A stretch of 64,000 bases of DNA from JAXDTI01 sp034090045. Its GTDB lineage: Bacteria; Actinomycetota; Actinomycetes; Actinomycetales; Actinomycetaceae. The position numbers and the translations under genes are program-made. How positions within the stretch are numbered: the first letter of the stretch is position 1; each line of letters opens with the position of its first letter. This document shows, piece by piece, positions 25,941 to 34,845 of this stretch. Location: positions 186,001 through 250,000 of the forward strand of contig JAXDTI010000002.1 in assembly GCA_034090045.1 (NCBI GenBank). Direction: 5' to 3'. The notes beneath the pieces were generated by a model, which was given only the letters and a program-made list of their open reading frames with translations, was not told the origin of the DNA and ran no database searches.

Positions 25941-26345
25941 ATGAACTCACAAAACTATCCTGAATAGTCTTCAATGGTGCACCAGACCGCACCAGCGCAA
26001 CCGGGCCATGTCACCTGCAACGCCGAAGCCGGTTTCCCCACTCAGGCGTACCCGCCCTATGAACCCGTCCCAGCCGATGAAACCACCGCGCACAAAAGGC
26101 TCCTACCTGGGGCTGATTCCGCTGGTAATCGGGGAATCATGTTTTTTGTGTTGCTGTGGGCGGATGGGATTGTGGTGAGCAGGTGCAGGGATACTGGCTC
26201 AAAACGGCTTGATGTCGCACAGCACCGATTTTTATCTCGGCACGGGGATGCTGCTTGTGGCGTGGATTTGCTACAGGCTGGCGTTTGCTTTTGTGCTGAT
26301 TGAGCCGATACGGACGAGGCAACGAGCCATCGGCACTCAGAGCAC
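25941..26345 (+). pseudogene. Degraded small membrane-protein gene
   Basis: No intact frame covers this 490-base gap between tRNA-Phe and the next gene, but membrane-protein-like pieces appear in shifting frames. MNSQNYPE stops at once. A Pro/Tyr-rich piece (TQAYPPYEP) is followed in another frame by TKGSYLGLIPLVIG. A third piece reads IMFFVLLWADGIVVS, and STDFYLGTGMLLVAWICYRL with AFAFVLIEPIRTRQ is back in the second frame. This fits one two- or three-helix protein with an early stop and two compensating frameshifts. The family is not recognised. Confidence 0.4.
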
Positions 26346-26370
26346 TGTTTATAAGGATCTCACGCGCGTT

Positions 26371-27180
26371 TCAGGCTCCCGCAGCGGCATCTGCGGTGTG
26401 GCGCTGTAACCAGGCGAGCGCCAGCTCAACCTCATCGGAAAAACCGCCGGTTTGCGCCTCCGGTCCCTTAATGAAATTCGATTCCGAGAATGTCCTGACC
26501 TGGGAGCCTTCCGGCATATATTTCAAGGCTTCGGTTGAATCTGCTGCGAGCCCGCCATCGTAGTCGGTGACGTCATGGACGATGAGCACCGGCACTTCCA
26601 GCCCCTCACACAGTTCCTCCGGGTCGGTGAGGGTCAGGTCGGCGAGCGTCTGTTTCGAAATCAGGTAGTGGTCACGGCAGGGCTGGATTGCAGGGTCACA
26701 GGCATCATTCGGGATAACGGTGTGTCCAACCTGTTCAAGCTGGGTGAGCTGTTTTTCGGAAAACACCCGGCTCCAATCATTGTCGCGCGACCCGAGAATC
26801 GGGGAGCTGGCGAAAATGGCGCGCACATCGGGGGCGTCAGCTTTGATTGCGGCGCTCGCACCCCAGCCGTGTCCGTGTATGACCTGCACCGGAAACCCCT
26901 GGTCAGTGAGCCATGAAGAAGCTGCACGCAGGTCTTCGGCTGCGTGTGCGAGGGTGATTACATCGTCTTCGGAATTGCCGCAACCAGACAGGTCGATTTG
27001 TAGGGTGGCGTATCCGGCGCTGCGATAGCTTTTTGCAAAACGGTCGAACCACCCGACTGAATGCCTGTCGGTGAGGAAACCGTGAGCAAAGAGCACCGTC
27101 GCGCCGTGACTATCGACAGGATCAACGAAGTCACCGGCGAGCATGATGCCGCGCGGGGTGCTGATTTGTACTTCGCTCAT
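26371..27180 (-). CDS. Alpha/beta-hydrolase fold protein lacking the nucleophile
   Basis: 269 residues with the hydrolase fold outline: oxyanion-like VLFAHGFLTDRH, DLSGCGNSED, the nucleophile elbow and the acid-loop VLIVHDVTDYDGG. The elbow, however, reads GHGWG (residues 103-107), with Gly (codon GGC) where GxSxG needs Ser (AGC). The usual C-terminal His is also missing (SESNFIKG in place of an xHxF block). It may be a catalytically dead scaffold or a decaying enzyme, although the frame is intact. TAAATT sits 7 bases before the ATG, suggesting leaderless expression. Confidence 0.8.
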   Translation of the reverse strand: MSEVQISTPRGIMLAGDFVDPVDSHGATVLFAHGFLTDRHSVGWFDRFAKSYRSAGYATLQIDLSGCGNSEDDVITLAHAAEDLRAASSWLTDQGFPVQVIHGHGWGASAAIKADAPDVRAIFASSPILGSRDNDWSRVFSEKQLTQLEQVGHTVIPNDACDPAIQPCRDHYLISKQTLADLTLTDPEELCEGLEVPVLIVHDVTDYDGGLAADSTEALKYMPEGSQVRTFSESNFIKGPEAQTGGFSDEVELALAWLQRHTADAAAGA

Positions 27181-27187
27181 ACCTGCA

Positions 27188-27193
27188 AATTTA
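27188..27193 (-). promoter_or_regulatory. Leaderless -10 box of the hydrolase-like gene
   Basis: Minus-strand TAAATT ends 7 bases before the ATG at 27180. Confidence 0.4.
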
Positions 27194-27245
27194 CAGGCAC
27201 CTGCTGACCGTCACCACCGGGGAAGCTTAATGTTTCCCGAGTGTG

Positions 27246-29411
27246 CTATGCGCGCTGACGGCGCAGCGCTATCCCAGCTCCAATCACCGCCAGTCCCGCG
27301 ACCGCGATTGCTGCTGCACCACTGCCGAGATTTGGCATCGTTGGTCCCGGTTTACCTTCACGTTTAGGAACGGATTTCGGCGTTATCGTCGGTGCCGGAT
27401 CGGGATCCGGGTCTGGTACCGGGTCGGTCGCATAGACCCACTCGCCGATGAGGGTATAGTTGCCGAGCGTATCGCGAGTGACAGCGTCACCAGCTGCCGC
27501 CGTTTCGTCTCCGGGGGCGGCCGGCGGGGTAACCGGTTCAGTGTCACCTGCCCTGGTGGCGATGGTCGATTCCGGTAGTTCGGTTATATCTATCTTTTCC
27601 TGTCGCCAACCTTGCCAACTCCAGGTTCCCTTACCATCCGGGTCTTTATAGGTTTTGGTGGATGGCTGCTCGGGGGTCACCACATCGCCCTGAATTTTTT
27701 CAGTAACATCCTGCGGAGCCATTGCGGCCAGTTCAGCGGGCAGTTGCCGTCCGGCAGTGGCCGAGACATATTGAAAATCAACCTTGAATTCGGGCACAAC
27801 CTTCGCCGCAACCTGGTCACAGGAGTCCTCGCCGAAATACAGATTCACAACCCGGGTTTGAAGAGTGTTGATATCCACCTCCCACCAGTTTTGGTTAAAG
27901 GTGGCAGCAGCTTGCTTCGAATCCGAATACCATTCACCGTCCTTACCGAGATACTGTGTTTCGTCTACCTTTCCGGTGCCGAAACCGTAATACACGTTAG
28001 TCGGATTATCGTTCAGGTGGAAGTGATCCACATAGTTGAAAGGCTTGTCGCTTGCTGTGCCGTAACCGGTAATGAACTTATCATTCCGGACGTCCTCGGC
28101 ATAGCCTTGACCGGCAGGTATCGTCTGGGTTACACGACAGGTCGGATTCCCCAACACCCCGTTACCGTTAGCGGTGTCGATGTGCGCATCCGTAATCTCA
28201 ACATAGTCAGGCACCTTGGATGCGTGGTTGGGGAACCCCAGGTAATCGACAAGTATTTGGACACCGTTCATAGCGGCTGCCTCATCCGGATCGGTTGAAG
28301 CAGAATCGTATGGCTGGGGAGCCCTCGTCGTGTTAAACACCTGCAGCGGCAGGAATTTGCTGTGCGGTTTCACGATATAGTTGCCAGACACTTCCACCTC
28401 TGGCCAGATTCCTTTCGGATAGGTGACGGTGGTAAAGGCATAGTCCACATAGTTCGGGAAATCGGGCTGACCGTCCTCGTCATAGTCCCCGTCAGAAAGC
28501 GCAACCTGCGGGGTGTTGGTAGGGACAGTGGTTACCGCACCCGGGTCTACGCTTTCCGCAAATAGTGTGTCGGCATCGGTCAAGTCAATGTTGCCGTATT
28601 CTGCCAACAGTCGCTTATGCGCATCAGCATAGGAGTTCTTTGTCTCTTGATATTCCGCAGCGTTGTTATAGGTGCCTATGTCAGGCGCCGAGGTGTGCAT
28701 CTCGGCAGTTCCCAAAGATGCCGGTGTGAATGGCGCTCCAGTGTTATTTCGCGTGACGATAGTTGCTCGAACATCCTGAGGTGAGGCGAAACCGGTTGAA
28801 TAAAAATCGTATTCAAAAAACGAGATTGCCTGTGCCCAGATATATGAGCGAGCCTCAACATCGCTGGTGATACCTTCAGATTTTTTAACTCCCGCAACCA
28901 TGTCCGCATCGGTGCACGGATACCTGTTTGAAATCGAATAATCCAGGCATAAATAATCCGATAATACGGGTTGCGGAATCTTGTCTGTAGTCGGTATTTG
29001 GTTACCTGCCGCAACATACTCGGTATTGAAAATATCGACGATATTCGCGAGCTCCCGGTTCTCCAGATATTTATTGCTCATCGGCACGTTTTTGAAAGTA
29101 AAGGTCACGTCCTCCAGGGTTTTCGGCACCCGCACTACGAAATACTGTGAGGTCTGCATAAGATTCGCGGAATGACCGGTGGTGGCTTTTATCAGGTATT
29201 TGACCTGCACCTTGTCACCGGATTGTTTCTGATAGTTAGTGGTTGCCGCATCAATCCCGCCACCATATTGCGCCGGAACAACATCTATTACAGGATCATG
29301 TACGCCATTCGCCACCTGGGCGAAGCCAAACGGGACGAGTGAGAAAGCCAGGGCGACAGCAGCCATCACAGCCGCACCTCTACCAATTTTCTTTTGCATG
29401 GGGGGGTACAT
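27246..29411 (-). CDS. Large surface protein with SHIRT-type stalk and C-terminal membrane anchor
   Basis: 721 residues from the ATG 6 bases after GAGG; in-frame starts lie a few codons on either side. Signal peptide about 4-32 (AAVMAAVALAFSLVPFGF). The body is a large acidic, Tyr/Asn-rich extracellular region with an Asp-rich loop (DGDYDEDGQPDF) that may bind Ca2+. Near 565-675 a SHIRT-like domain appears (VDFQYVSATAGRQLP, GTWSWQGWRQEK, LIGEWVYA), the type used as rigid stalks in Gram-positive adhesins. A (DP)n linker, a helix (AAAIAVAGLAVIGAGIAL) and RRQRA end the chain. The expected sortase signal is replaced by MPNLG. I infer an adhesin held by its own helix. Confidence 0.75.
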   Translation of the reverse strand: MYPPMQKKIGRGAAVMAAVALAFSLVPFGFAQVANGVHDPVIDVVPAQYGGGIDAATTNYQKQSGDKVQVKYLIKATTGHSANLMQTSQYFVVRVPKTLEDVTFTFKNVPMSNKYLENRELANIVDIFNTEYVAAGNQIPTTDKIPQPVLSDYLCLDYSISNRYPCTDADMVAGVKKSEGITSDVEARSYIWAQAISFFEYDFYSTGFASPQDVRATIVTRNNTGAPFTPASLGTAEMHTSAPDIGTYNNAAEYQETKNSYADAHKRLLAEYGNIDLTDADTLFAESVDPGAVTTVPTNTPQVALSDGDYDEDGQPDFPNYVDYAFTTVTYPKGIWPEVEVSGNYIVKPHSKFLPLQVFNTTRAPQPYDSASTDPDEAAAMNGVQILVDYLGFPNHASKVPDYVEITDAHIDTANGNGVLGNPTCRVTQTIPAGQGYAEDVRNDKFITGYGTASDKPFNYVDHFHLNDNPTNVYYGFGTGKVDETQYLGKDGEWYSDSKQAAATFNQNWWEVDINTLQTRVVNLYFGEDSCDQVAAKVVPEFKVDFQYVSATAGRQLPAELAAMAPQDVTEKIQGDVVTPEQPSTKTYKDPDGKGTWSWQGWRQEKIDITELPESTIATRAGDTEPVTPPAAPGDETAAAGDAVTRDTLGNYTLIGEWVYATDPVPDPDPDPAPTITPKSVPKREGKPGPTMPNLGSGAAAIAVAGLAVIGAGIALRRQRA

Positions 29412-29610
29412 AAGCATCCTCGCTAATATGAAATTGAGCTAATCAATAGTATACTACCAGGCAAAACCCTTCCCGTCAACAGCCTTTTGATACCCGAAAT
29501 ACGGGGAAAACCCGCTACCCGGACTGTGATGAACAGGACGAGTGTTGCGTACCCGAACATGACTCAATTGGGGGATGATGGTCGGCTCAGGTAACCTATA
29601 AAAGAACACA

Positions 29611-29691
29611 CCATCGAGAGCGACTGAGAGACCCGGCTCTGGGAAGTCGCAGCAACCCGCATCTGGCGGGTGCTAATGCCGGGAGCGATGG
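29611..29691 (+). promoter_or_regulatory. SAM riboswitch controlling metF
   Basis: Between P1 arms CCATCG (29611-29616) and CGATGG (29686-29691) lies the S-box-like core: GAGAGCGACTGAGAGA, then GCAGCAACC and GGTGCTAA, closely matching the SAM-I/SAM-IV clan. It directly precedes metF. The 3' P1 arm overlaps the Shine-Dalgarno GGAGGG (29690-29695), so SAM binding would stabilise P1 and hide the ribosome site. No terminator is seen between aptamer and ATG, which favours translational control. Confidence 0.85.
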
Positions 29692-29699
29692 AGGGAAAA

Positions 29700-30788
29700 A
29701 TGACTATCGCCGCGCTATATCGGGACTATCGTCCCACGTTGCGCCCTTTCGCTAACCCGACCGTGTCCTTTGAATTATTTCCGCCGCGAGCCAAATCCGA
29801 ACGCTCCTCAATCTGGGTTGGGGTAGACAGGCTGATCAACTCGGACGCAGATTTCGTTTCCGTCACCTACGGTGCCGCCGGTTCAGAGCGCGAAAAAACC
29901 CTGCAACTATTGCATCGAATCAATGCTGGCGGCCCGGAAGGCACCCCGATTGTGCCGGTTATAGGACATTTGACCTGTGTGGGTGCGACCCGCACGGAAC
30001 TCACCGAACTGGTGCGGGCACTGCTGCGTGCCGGAGTTCGAAACTTCCTGGCGCTACGCGGCGACCCCCCCGCCGGACAAACCACCTGGGATCCGCCCGC
30101 CGATGCGGTACCCGGTTCGGTCGCCCTGGTGCGCCTGATTCGGCAGGTCGCAGCGGAAATCTTACCTGATGGGGTCGGGAATCGCGAGAACGGATCCGGT
30201 CCGGCGGGAGCCCGAAACCCAGCTGACTATGTTTCGGTGGCGGTCGCGGGCTATCCGGGGGCGAGCGGTACGGCACGTTCAGGCGACATTGAGGCACTCG
30301 CCGAAAAGCAGCAAGCAGGCGCTGACTTCGTATTGACCCAGGTTTTTTACGATGTAAACGACTATATTTCGATTGTGAGACGGGCGGCGCGCGCCGGTGT
30401 CACCATGCCGATTGTGCCCGGAATCATCCCCCTGACCGACCTGAAACGGCTCAGCAAACTCGAAAAACTCTCCGGTGTTCCGGTGCCCCTCGCAATCCGT
30501 GAAGTCCTCTCGGATCCGGACGCTTCGGTACGCCTCAGCCTGGCAATGAAAATGACGATGGATCTGGCTACCGGTTGCCTCACCGCGGGCGCGCCCGGCA
30601 TCCACATCTACACCTTCAACCGTCCCCGACCAGCAATCGACCTGCTGGAATATATTCGTGTAGGCGGGTATCTGGGCGGGTCACACTCTGGCCTGGAATC
30701 TCTCGGCGGCGGCAGTCACGGCGTTGCGCGCGGCGTAGACCTGGAACTGATGGATCTGGCTCTGCACCGGATGACACCGGGAAGGTGA
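29700..30788 (+). CDS. metF: 5,10-methylenetetrahydrofolate reductase
   Basis: 362 residues from the ATG 4 bases after GGAGGG. TIM-barrel flavoenzyme reducing methylene-THF to methyl-THF, the methyl donor for methionine. Visible blocks: TVSFELFPPRA with the catalytic Glu, FVSVTYGAAGS, PVIGHLTCVGAT, LALRGDPPAG and the NADH/FAD region GADFVLTQVFYD and PGIIPLTD. It follows a SAM riboswitch and precedes metE by 170 bases, so both methionine genes are together. An insertion (about 145-170, PDGVGNRENGSGPAG) is unusually Gly-rich. Confidence 0.95.
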   Translation: MTIAALYRDYRPTLRPFANPTVSFELFPPRAKSERSSIWVGVDRLINSDADFVSVTYGAAGSEREKTLQLLHRINAGGPEGTPIVPVIGHLTCVGATRTELTELVRALLRAGVRNFLALRGDPPAGQTTWDPPADAVPGSVALVRLIRQVAAEILPDGVGNRENGSGPAGARNPADYVSVAVAGYPGASGTARSGDIEALAEKQQAGADFVLTQVFYDVNDYISIVRRAARAGVTMPIVPGIIPLTDLKRLSKLEKLSGVPVPLAIREVLSDPDASVRLSLAMKMTMDLATGCLTAGAPGIHIYTFNRPRPAIDLLEYIRVGGYLGGSHSGLESLGGGSHGVARGVDLELMDLALHRMTPGR

Positions 30789-30958
30789 ATGCTGTGACCT
30801 ATACTTTCAATTCTTTTATAGGCAACCTGTGGGGGTTGCGTCGAATGCCGAGCTTCCCGGCAGATAAATGCCTAAAAGGTGCAGGTCTCGCCGGTTTCAG
30901 TAAAATGTCAGAAGTGCTTGATAGGTTATTTTTGGAGATTTAGGGAGAGGGATTCGTA

Positions 30959-33250
30959 ATGTCAACGATTTTGGGTTATCCGCGCATCGGCGCGAACCGT
31001 GAACTGAAGAAGGCGCTGGAAGCGTACTGGTCCGAGAAAACTTCGCTCGCTGAGCTGCGGAAAGCGGCTGCCGAGCTACGCGCACACAACCGGGCGCGAA
31101 TGGTGGAGTTGGGGCTCACCGAGGTGCCGCTCGACGGATACTACTATGACCAGATGCTGGCCGCAGCAATCACCGTTAACGCTGTTCCGCAACGTTTCGC
31201 GGGCGATACCGGCGAGGATCTGGAGGTCGCGTTGACAATGGCTCGCGGGCGCGGCTCGGACGCGGCGATGCAGATGACCAAGTGGTTCGACACGAACTAT
31301 CACTACCTGGTGCCGGAGTTGGATGAGGGCACCGAGTTCCGGTACCGCTATCGCGGCCTGGCTGAGCAGGTGCGTGAAGCGGTCGCCCAGGGCGTGAACG
31401 GCCGACCCGTGATCGTCGGCCCGGTCACGTTCCTGCTGCTCGCGCGACCTTCGGATGCTGCCGGCGAGGGGTTCCAGCCGCTGTCCCGTCTCGATGATTT
31501 AGTGACTGTGTACACCGAGTTGGTTACCGATTTAGCGGCGGCGGGTGCCACCCGAATCCAGTTTGATGAGCCGGGTCTGGTCACCGACCAGTTCGATTAC
31601 GAACGCAGTGAGGAACTCGGGGCGCTGCAGCACGCCTATCAGGCCATTACTTCCGCCGCCCACGATGCCGGCGTGAAAGTGCTGGTCACCTTGGGTTACG
31701 GTGAAGCAGAGGATGCGCTGTTGCCGCTGGCGGTAGCCGGGGTGGACGGCATAACCGTGGATGCTGTCGCCGGGCGGGTACCGGGCGAGGACGTTTTGGC
31801 GCGCCTCACTGCCGCCGCCGACACGCCGGTTGAACTGGGGGTCGGTATCATTAACGGACGTAACATTTGGCGCGCAGACCTGGATGCGGCGCTCGCCGCA
31901 CTACAGGGTGTTGCCGCCGATTATCCCGGTAGAGTGTTCGCCACCACCTCTACCTCACTACAGCACGTTCCTCACAGTGTCGAGTTGGAAACCGACCTGG
32001 ACACGGAACTGCGTTCCTGGCTGGCCTTTGCTGACCAAAAGATCGCTGAAGTGGTGGTGTTGGATCGGGCGCTGGCTGGAGACAAAGACCAGACCGCTTT
32101 CACCGCAGCCACTGAAGCCTTGAAATCTCGGGATAATCACCCGGGGGTACGACTGCCCCAGGTGCGTGACGCGGTCGCGGCGGTAACCGATGCCGAACGC
32201 GCCCGTGAACCCTACGCCGAGCGGGTCACCCAACAGGATCTCGGTCTGCCGGAACTGCCGACCACCACAATCGGTTCGTTCCCGCAGACCCAGGCGATTC
32301 GTAAGGCGCGCGCCGAGTTCCGAGCCGGGCGTATTTCACAGGCGGATTACGTGGAGGCGATGAGAGCCGAGATTCGCCACGTGGTTGAGGTGCAGGAGCG
32401 TCTGGGTCTGGATGTTCTGGTACACGGGGAGGCCGAACGTAACGACATGGTTCAGTATTTCGCCGAGAACCTGACCGGTTTCGCGGCGACACGGAACGGC
32501 TGGGTACAGTCCTACGGTTCACGCTGCACTCGTCCCTCAATCCTGTGGGGTGACGTGTCGCGGCCCGAACCGATCACGGTGAAATGGTCCTCCTTCGCTC
32601 AGTCGCTCACCGACAAGCCGATGAAAGGGATGCTCACCGGACCGGTCACCATCCTGGCCTGGTCGTTTGTGCGTGACGATATTCCCCGAGGTGAGGTCGC
32701 TGACCAGGTCGCTTTGGCGCTGCGCGAGGAGATTCACGACCTGGAGGAGGCCGGTCTGCGGGTGATTCAGGTCGATGAACCTGCGATCCGCGAGACACTG
32801 CCGCTGCGCAAAGCCGACCGGGCCGCCTATCTGAAATGGTCGGTGGGGGCGTTCCGCCTGGCCACGGGAGGTGCGAAGCCCAGCACCCAGGTGCACACGC
32901 ACCTGTGCTATTCGGATTTTGCGACCGTGATGGACGCGATCGACCTGCTGGATGCGGATGTGACTTCGATTGAGGCTTCACGTTCCCGGATGGCGATTAT
33001 GCCGGCGATTCGTGAGCACGGTTTCGAGCGGGGGCTGGGACCTGGCGTGTGGGATATTCACTCGCCGCGGGTTCCCGGTGTAGAGGAGATTGAGGAGCTG
33101 CTGCATGGTGCGTTGGCCGGTGTGGATGCGCGGCAACTGTGGGTGAATCCGGACTGCGGATTAAAAACCCGTGATTGGCCAGAAACCCTGCCGACCCTCA
33201 CCAACCTGGTGGAAGCCACAAAGGCGATTCGCGCTGAACTCGCCGAATAG
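30959..33250 (+). CDS. metE: Cobalamin-independent methionine synthase
   Basis: 763 residues, full length for MetE, with both barrels. The N-terminal half begins TILGYPRIGANRELKKALE. The catalytic half begins near LPTTTIGSFPQTQ and carries zinc ligands in HTHLCYSDF (His, Cys) and WVNPDCGLKTR (Cys), plus the DVLVHGEAERNDMVQYF block. It transfers the methyl group from methyl-THF (polyglutamate) to homocysteine, using the product of MetF. GAGAGGG lies before the ATG. The 170-base gap after metF holds no riboswitch that I can recognise, so metE may rely on the metF transcript or its own promoter. Confidence 0.96.
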   Translation: MSTILGYPRIGANRELKKALEAYWSEKTSLAELRKAAAELRAHNRARMVELGLTEVPLDGYYYDQMLAAAITVNAVPQRFAGDTGEDLEVALTMARGRGSDAAMQMTKWFDTNYHYLVPELDEGTEFRYRYRGLAEQVREAVAQGVNGRPVIVGPVTFLLLARPSDAAGEGFQPLSRLDDLVTVYTELVTDLAAAGATRIQFDEPGLVTDQFDYERSEELGALQHAYQAITSAAHDAGVKVLVTLGYGEAEDALLPLAVAGVDGITVDAVAGRVPGEDVLARLTAAADTPVELGVGIINGRNIWRADLDAALAALQGVAADYPGRVFATTSTSLQHVPHSVELETDLDTELRSWLAFADQKIAEVVVLDRALAGDKDQTAFTAATEALKSRDNHPGVRLPQVRDAVAAVTDAERAREPYAERVTQQDLGLPELPTTTIGSFPQTQAIRKARAEFRAGRISQADYVEAMRAEIRHVVEVQERLGLDVLVHGEAERNDMVQYFAENLTGFAATRNGWVQSYGSRCTRPSILWGDVSRPEPITVKWSSFAQSLTDKPMKGMLTGPVTILAWSFVRDDIPRGEVADQVALALREEIHDLEEAGLRVIQVDEPAIRETLPLRKADRAAYLKWSVGAFRLATGGAKPSTQVHTHLCYSDFATVMDAIDLLDADVTSIEASRSRMAIMPAIREHGFERGLGPGVWDIHSPRVPGVEEIEELLHGALAGVDARQLWVNPDCGLKTRDWPETLPTLTNLVEATKAIRAELAE

Positions 33251-33277
33251 TCAACGAACCGAGCTTGACGTTTACGG

Positions 33278-33312
33278 ACGGAGCTGAAGAGCCCACAGGC
33301 AAACAGCTCCGT
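33278..33312 (+). terminator. Hairpin downstream of metE
   Basis: ACGGAGCTG (33278-33286) pairs with CAGCTCCGT (33304-33312) across 17 bases, followed by TCATTAAT. A possible metE terminator; the long loop lowers confidence. Confidence 0.4.
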
Positions 33313-33335
33313 TCATTAATCGGAGTTTCGGTGAT

Positions 33336-33371
33336 AGTTGGGGGACACTACACTCGTGCTGTCCCCCAACT
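33336..33371. terminator. Bidirectional terminator between metE and the DUF4143 ATPase gene
   Basis: An 11-bp perfect stem AGTTGGGGGAC / GTCCCCCAACT (33336-33346 with 33361-33371) lies 2 bases beyond the minus-strand stop codon and 85 bases after metE. Short T-containing flanks are on the plus-strand side. Confidence 0.65.
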
Positions 33372-33373
33372 GT

Positions 33374-34567
33374 TTAGTTAAACAAAGGCACCTCACCAGC
33401 CAAGAAGTCACCTATCTCAACCGCTCTCCTGCCGCCTCCACCTACTATGAGGCGCAGAGTGCTCGGGTAACTGCGCAGGAACACATCCATCCCACCGGTC
33501 GGTTTCTGTCTCCCACTTTTCACCTCGAGAGCAATCAGGTCATCATCTCGGCGTAACACGAAATCAACTTCAGCGTCACGTTCCCGCCACCAAAAAACCT
33601 CGAATCCCTCGATTGGTGCGCGCGCCAATAACGCCGCACCAACCGCGCTTTCGACCAGGTGACCTCGTTTTTCATTGTCACTCAGCAAAGCCTTTCGGCT
33701 GGTCGTGTCCATCGCTGTCATCAGGGAGGTGTCGAAAACCATTAGCCTGGGCGAGGATTTCCGTGTCGTGATTATCGAGGGGTGGTACTTGTTGAGTCCG
33801 GTAAGCATCCCAACCTTTCCTAAAATATCCAGGTAGGCAGCCAAAGTTGTCGTGTTACCGGCATCGTGGAGCTGACCCAACATTTTTGTATAGGACAGCT
33901 CTTGTGCCGAAAATCGCGCCCCCAAACTGAAGAGCGCGCGCAGCAATGCGGGCTTTCTGATTTCGGCGACTGCGAAAACATCCAACGCGACAGTCGGCTC
34001 GATAATTGAGTTTCGCAGATAGTCCCGCCAGCGTTTTTCGCTGCGCGTCAAACGAGCGGCTCCCGGGTATCCACCGAAGAACAAAAAATCTTCGAGGGTA
34101 TAGCCAAAGGCAGCATTACATTCAGCAAAATTCCAATGCGGAGAGCGCAGCAACTCGAAGCGACCCATCAGGGACTCCTCCAGTCCGGTTTGCAGCAGCA
34201 GGGTCGAGGAACCCGAGAGACACACTTTCAGTTTTGTGCCAGTCGTCCTATCGGCATCCCATAGTGCCTTTACCGCTGTGGACCAGTTACTTATTTTTTG
34301 GATTTCGTCAATAACGAGAACCGCTCCGGCGGGCTCTCGGTTAGCCAGGTTACGCGCCTGCTCCCATTGCAGCGTCAACCAATCTCGTGTGGGCGCTGGG
34401 GCATCATCGGCGCTCACATACAGTTGCGGGAGAGTTATATCCGTGAGCGCTTGGGTCAAGGCGGTGGATTTGCCTGTCTGACGCGGCCCGACCAGAACCT
34501 GGAGCAGCGGATTATCGCTCTCAGACATTCGTTTGTGCAGTTCGCTAACGAGTGCGCGCTGATACAT
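33374..34567 (-). CDS. AAA ATPase with DUF4143 domain
   Basis: 397 residues. Walker A VGPRQTGKSTAL, Walker B AVLVIDEIQ and the sensor SGSSTLLL define the AAA_14-like ATPase. The C-terminal DUF4143 (about 190-370) ends with a nuclease-like block WWRERDAEVDFVLRRDD and ALEVKSGRQ, resembling the Asp/Glu-x-Lys core of PD-(D/E)XK folds. Such proteins are common, patchily distributed accessory genes of unknown function; roles in defence or toxin-like activity have only been suggested. It is flanked by degenerate sequence and preceded by an A+T-rich control region with TACTCAA repeats, consistent with horizontal acquisition. Confidence 0.88.
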   Translation of the reverse strand: MYQRALVSELHKRMSESDNPLLQVLVGPRQTGKSTALTQALTDITLPQLYVSADDAPAPTRDWLTLQWEQARNLANREPAGAVLVIDEIQKISNWSTAVKALWDADRTTGTKLKVCLSGSSTLLLQTGLEESLMGRFELLRSPHWNFAECNAAFGYTLEDFLFFGGYPGAARLTRSEKRWRDYLRNSIIEPTVALDVFAVAEIRKPALLRALFSLGARFSAQELSYTKMLGQLHDAGNTTTLAAYLDILGKVGMLTGLNKYHPSIITTRKSSPRLMVFDTSLMTAMDTTSRKALLSDNEKRGHLVESAVGAALLARAPIEGFEVFWWRERDAEVDFVLRRDDDLIALEVKSGRQKPTGGMDVFLRSYPSTLRLIVGGGGRRAVEIGDFLAGEVPLFN

Positions 34568-34611
34568 TATTGTTTCCGCCCTTTCTGGCTATCTTAAAAG
34601 TATATACAATT

Positions 34612-34640
34612 TACTCAATATGTTGAGTATTTTTACTCAA
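34612..34640 (-). promoter_or_regulatory. TACTCAA palindrome and third half-site upstream of the DUF4143 ATPase
   Basis: TACTCAATATGTTGAGTA (34612-34629) is a 7+4+7 inverted repeat, and a third TACTCAA follows at 34634-34640. It lies 45 bases upstream of the start in locally A+T-rich DNA with a possible -10 nearer the gene. It looks like an operator array for an unidentified repressor, possibly the ATPase system itself. Confidence 0.45.
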
Positions 34641-34845
34641 TAGGACGCGAGAAATGACCTAAATCTGCCACTCGTTTAGGAGATATTTGTCCAGGTCGAA
34701 CTGCCAGGCGTTCAATACTCGCCAAACCTGCTAGCGCATCGGTAACACGAAATCGCGGGCACTATCGGCCAGTTCGCGGGCGCGCATCCTCGTTCGCGTG
34801 CTCCACCAGCGCCGCTGGTTGGGTCAACCGTTCGATGTGCGCACC
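34641..34845 (-). pseudogene. Relict coding fragments downstream of the 185-residue membrane protein gene
   Basis: No intact gene. On the minus strand one frame reads TDALAGLASIERLAVRPGQI then SPKRVADLGHFSRPIE before a stop, with no start codon. A second, upstream piece in another frame reads RARELADSARDFVLPMR. A third continues the frame of the upstream gene past its stop (AHIERLTQPAALVEHANED). The composition is protein-like but broken, suggesting a decayed gene. No family identified. Confidence 0.3.

Noticed and set aside
29380..29411. LPXTG sortase motif in the SHIRT protein family
   Set aside because: The C terminus has MPNLG before the helix, not LPXTG; no sortase gene in the window.
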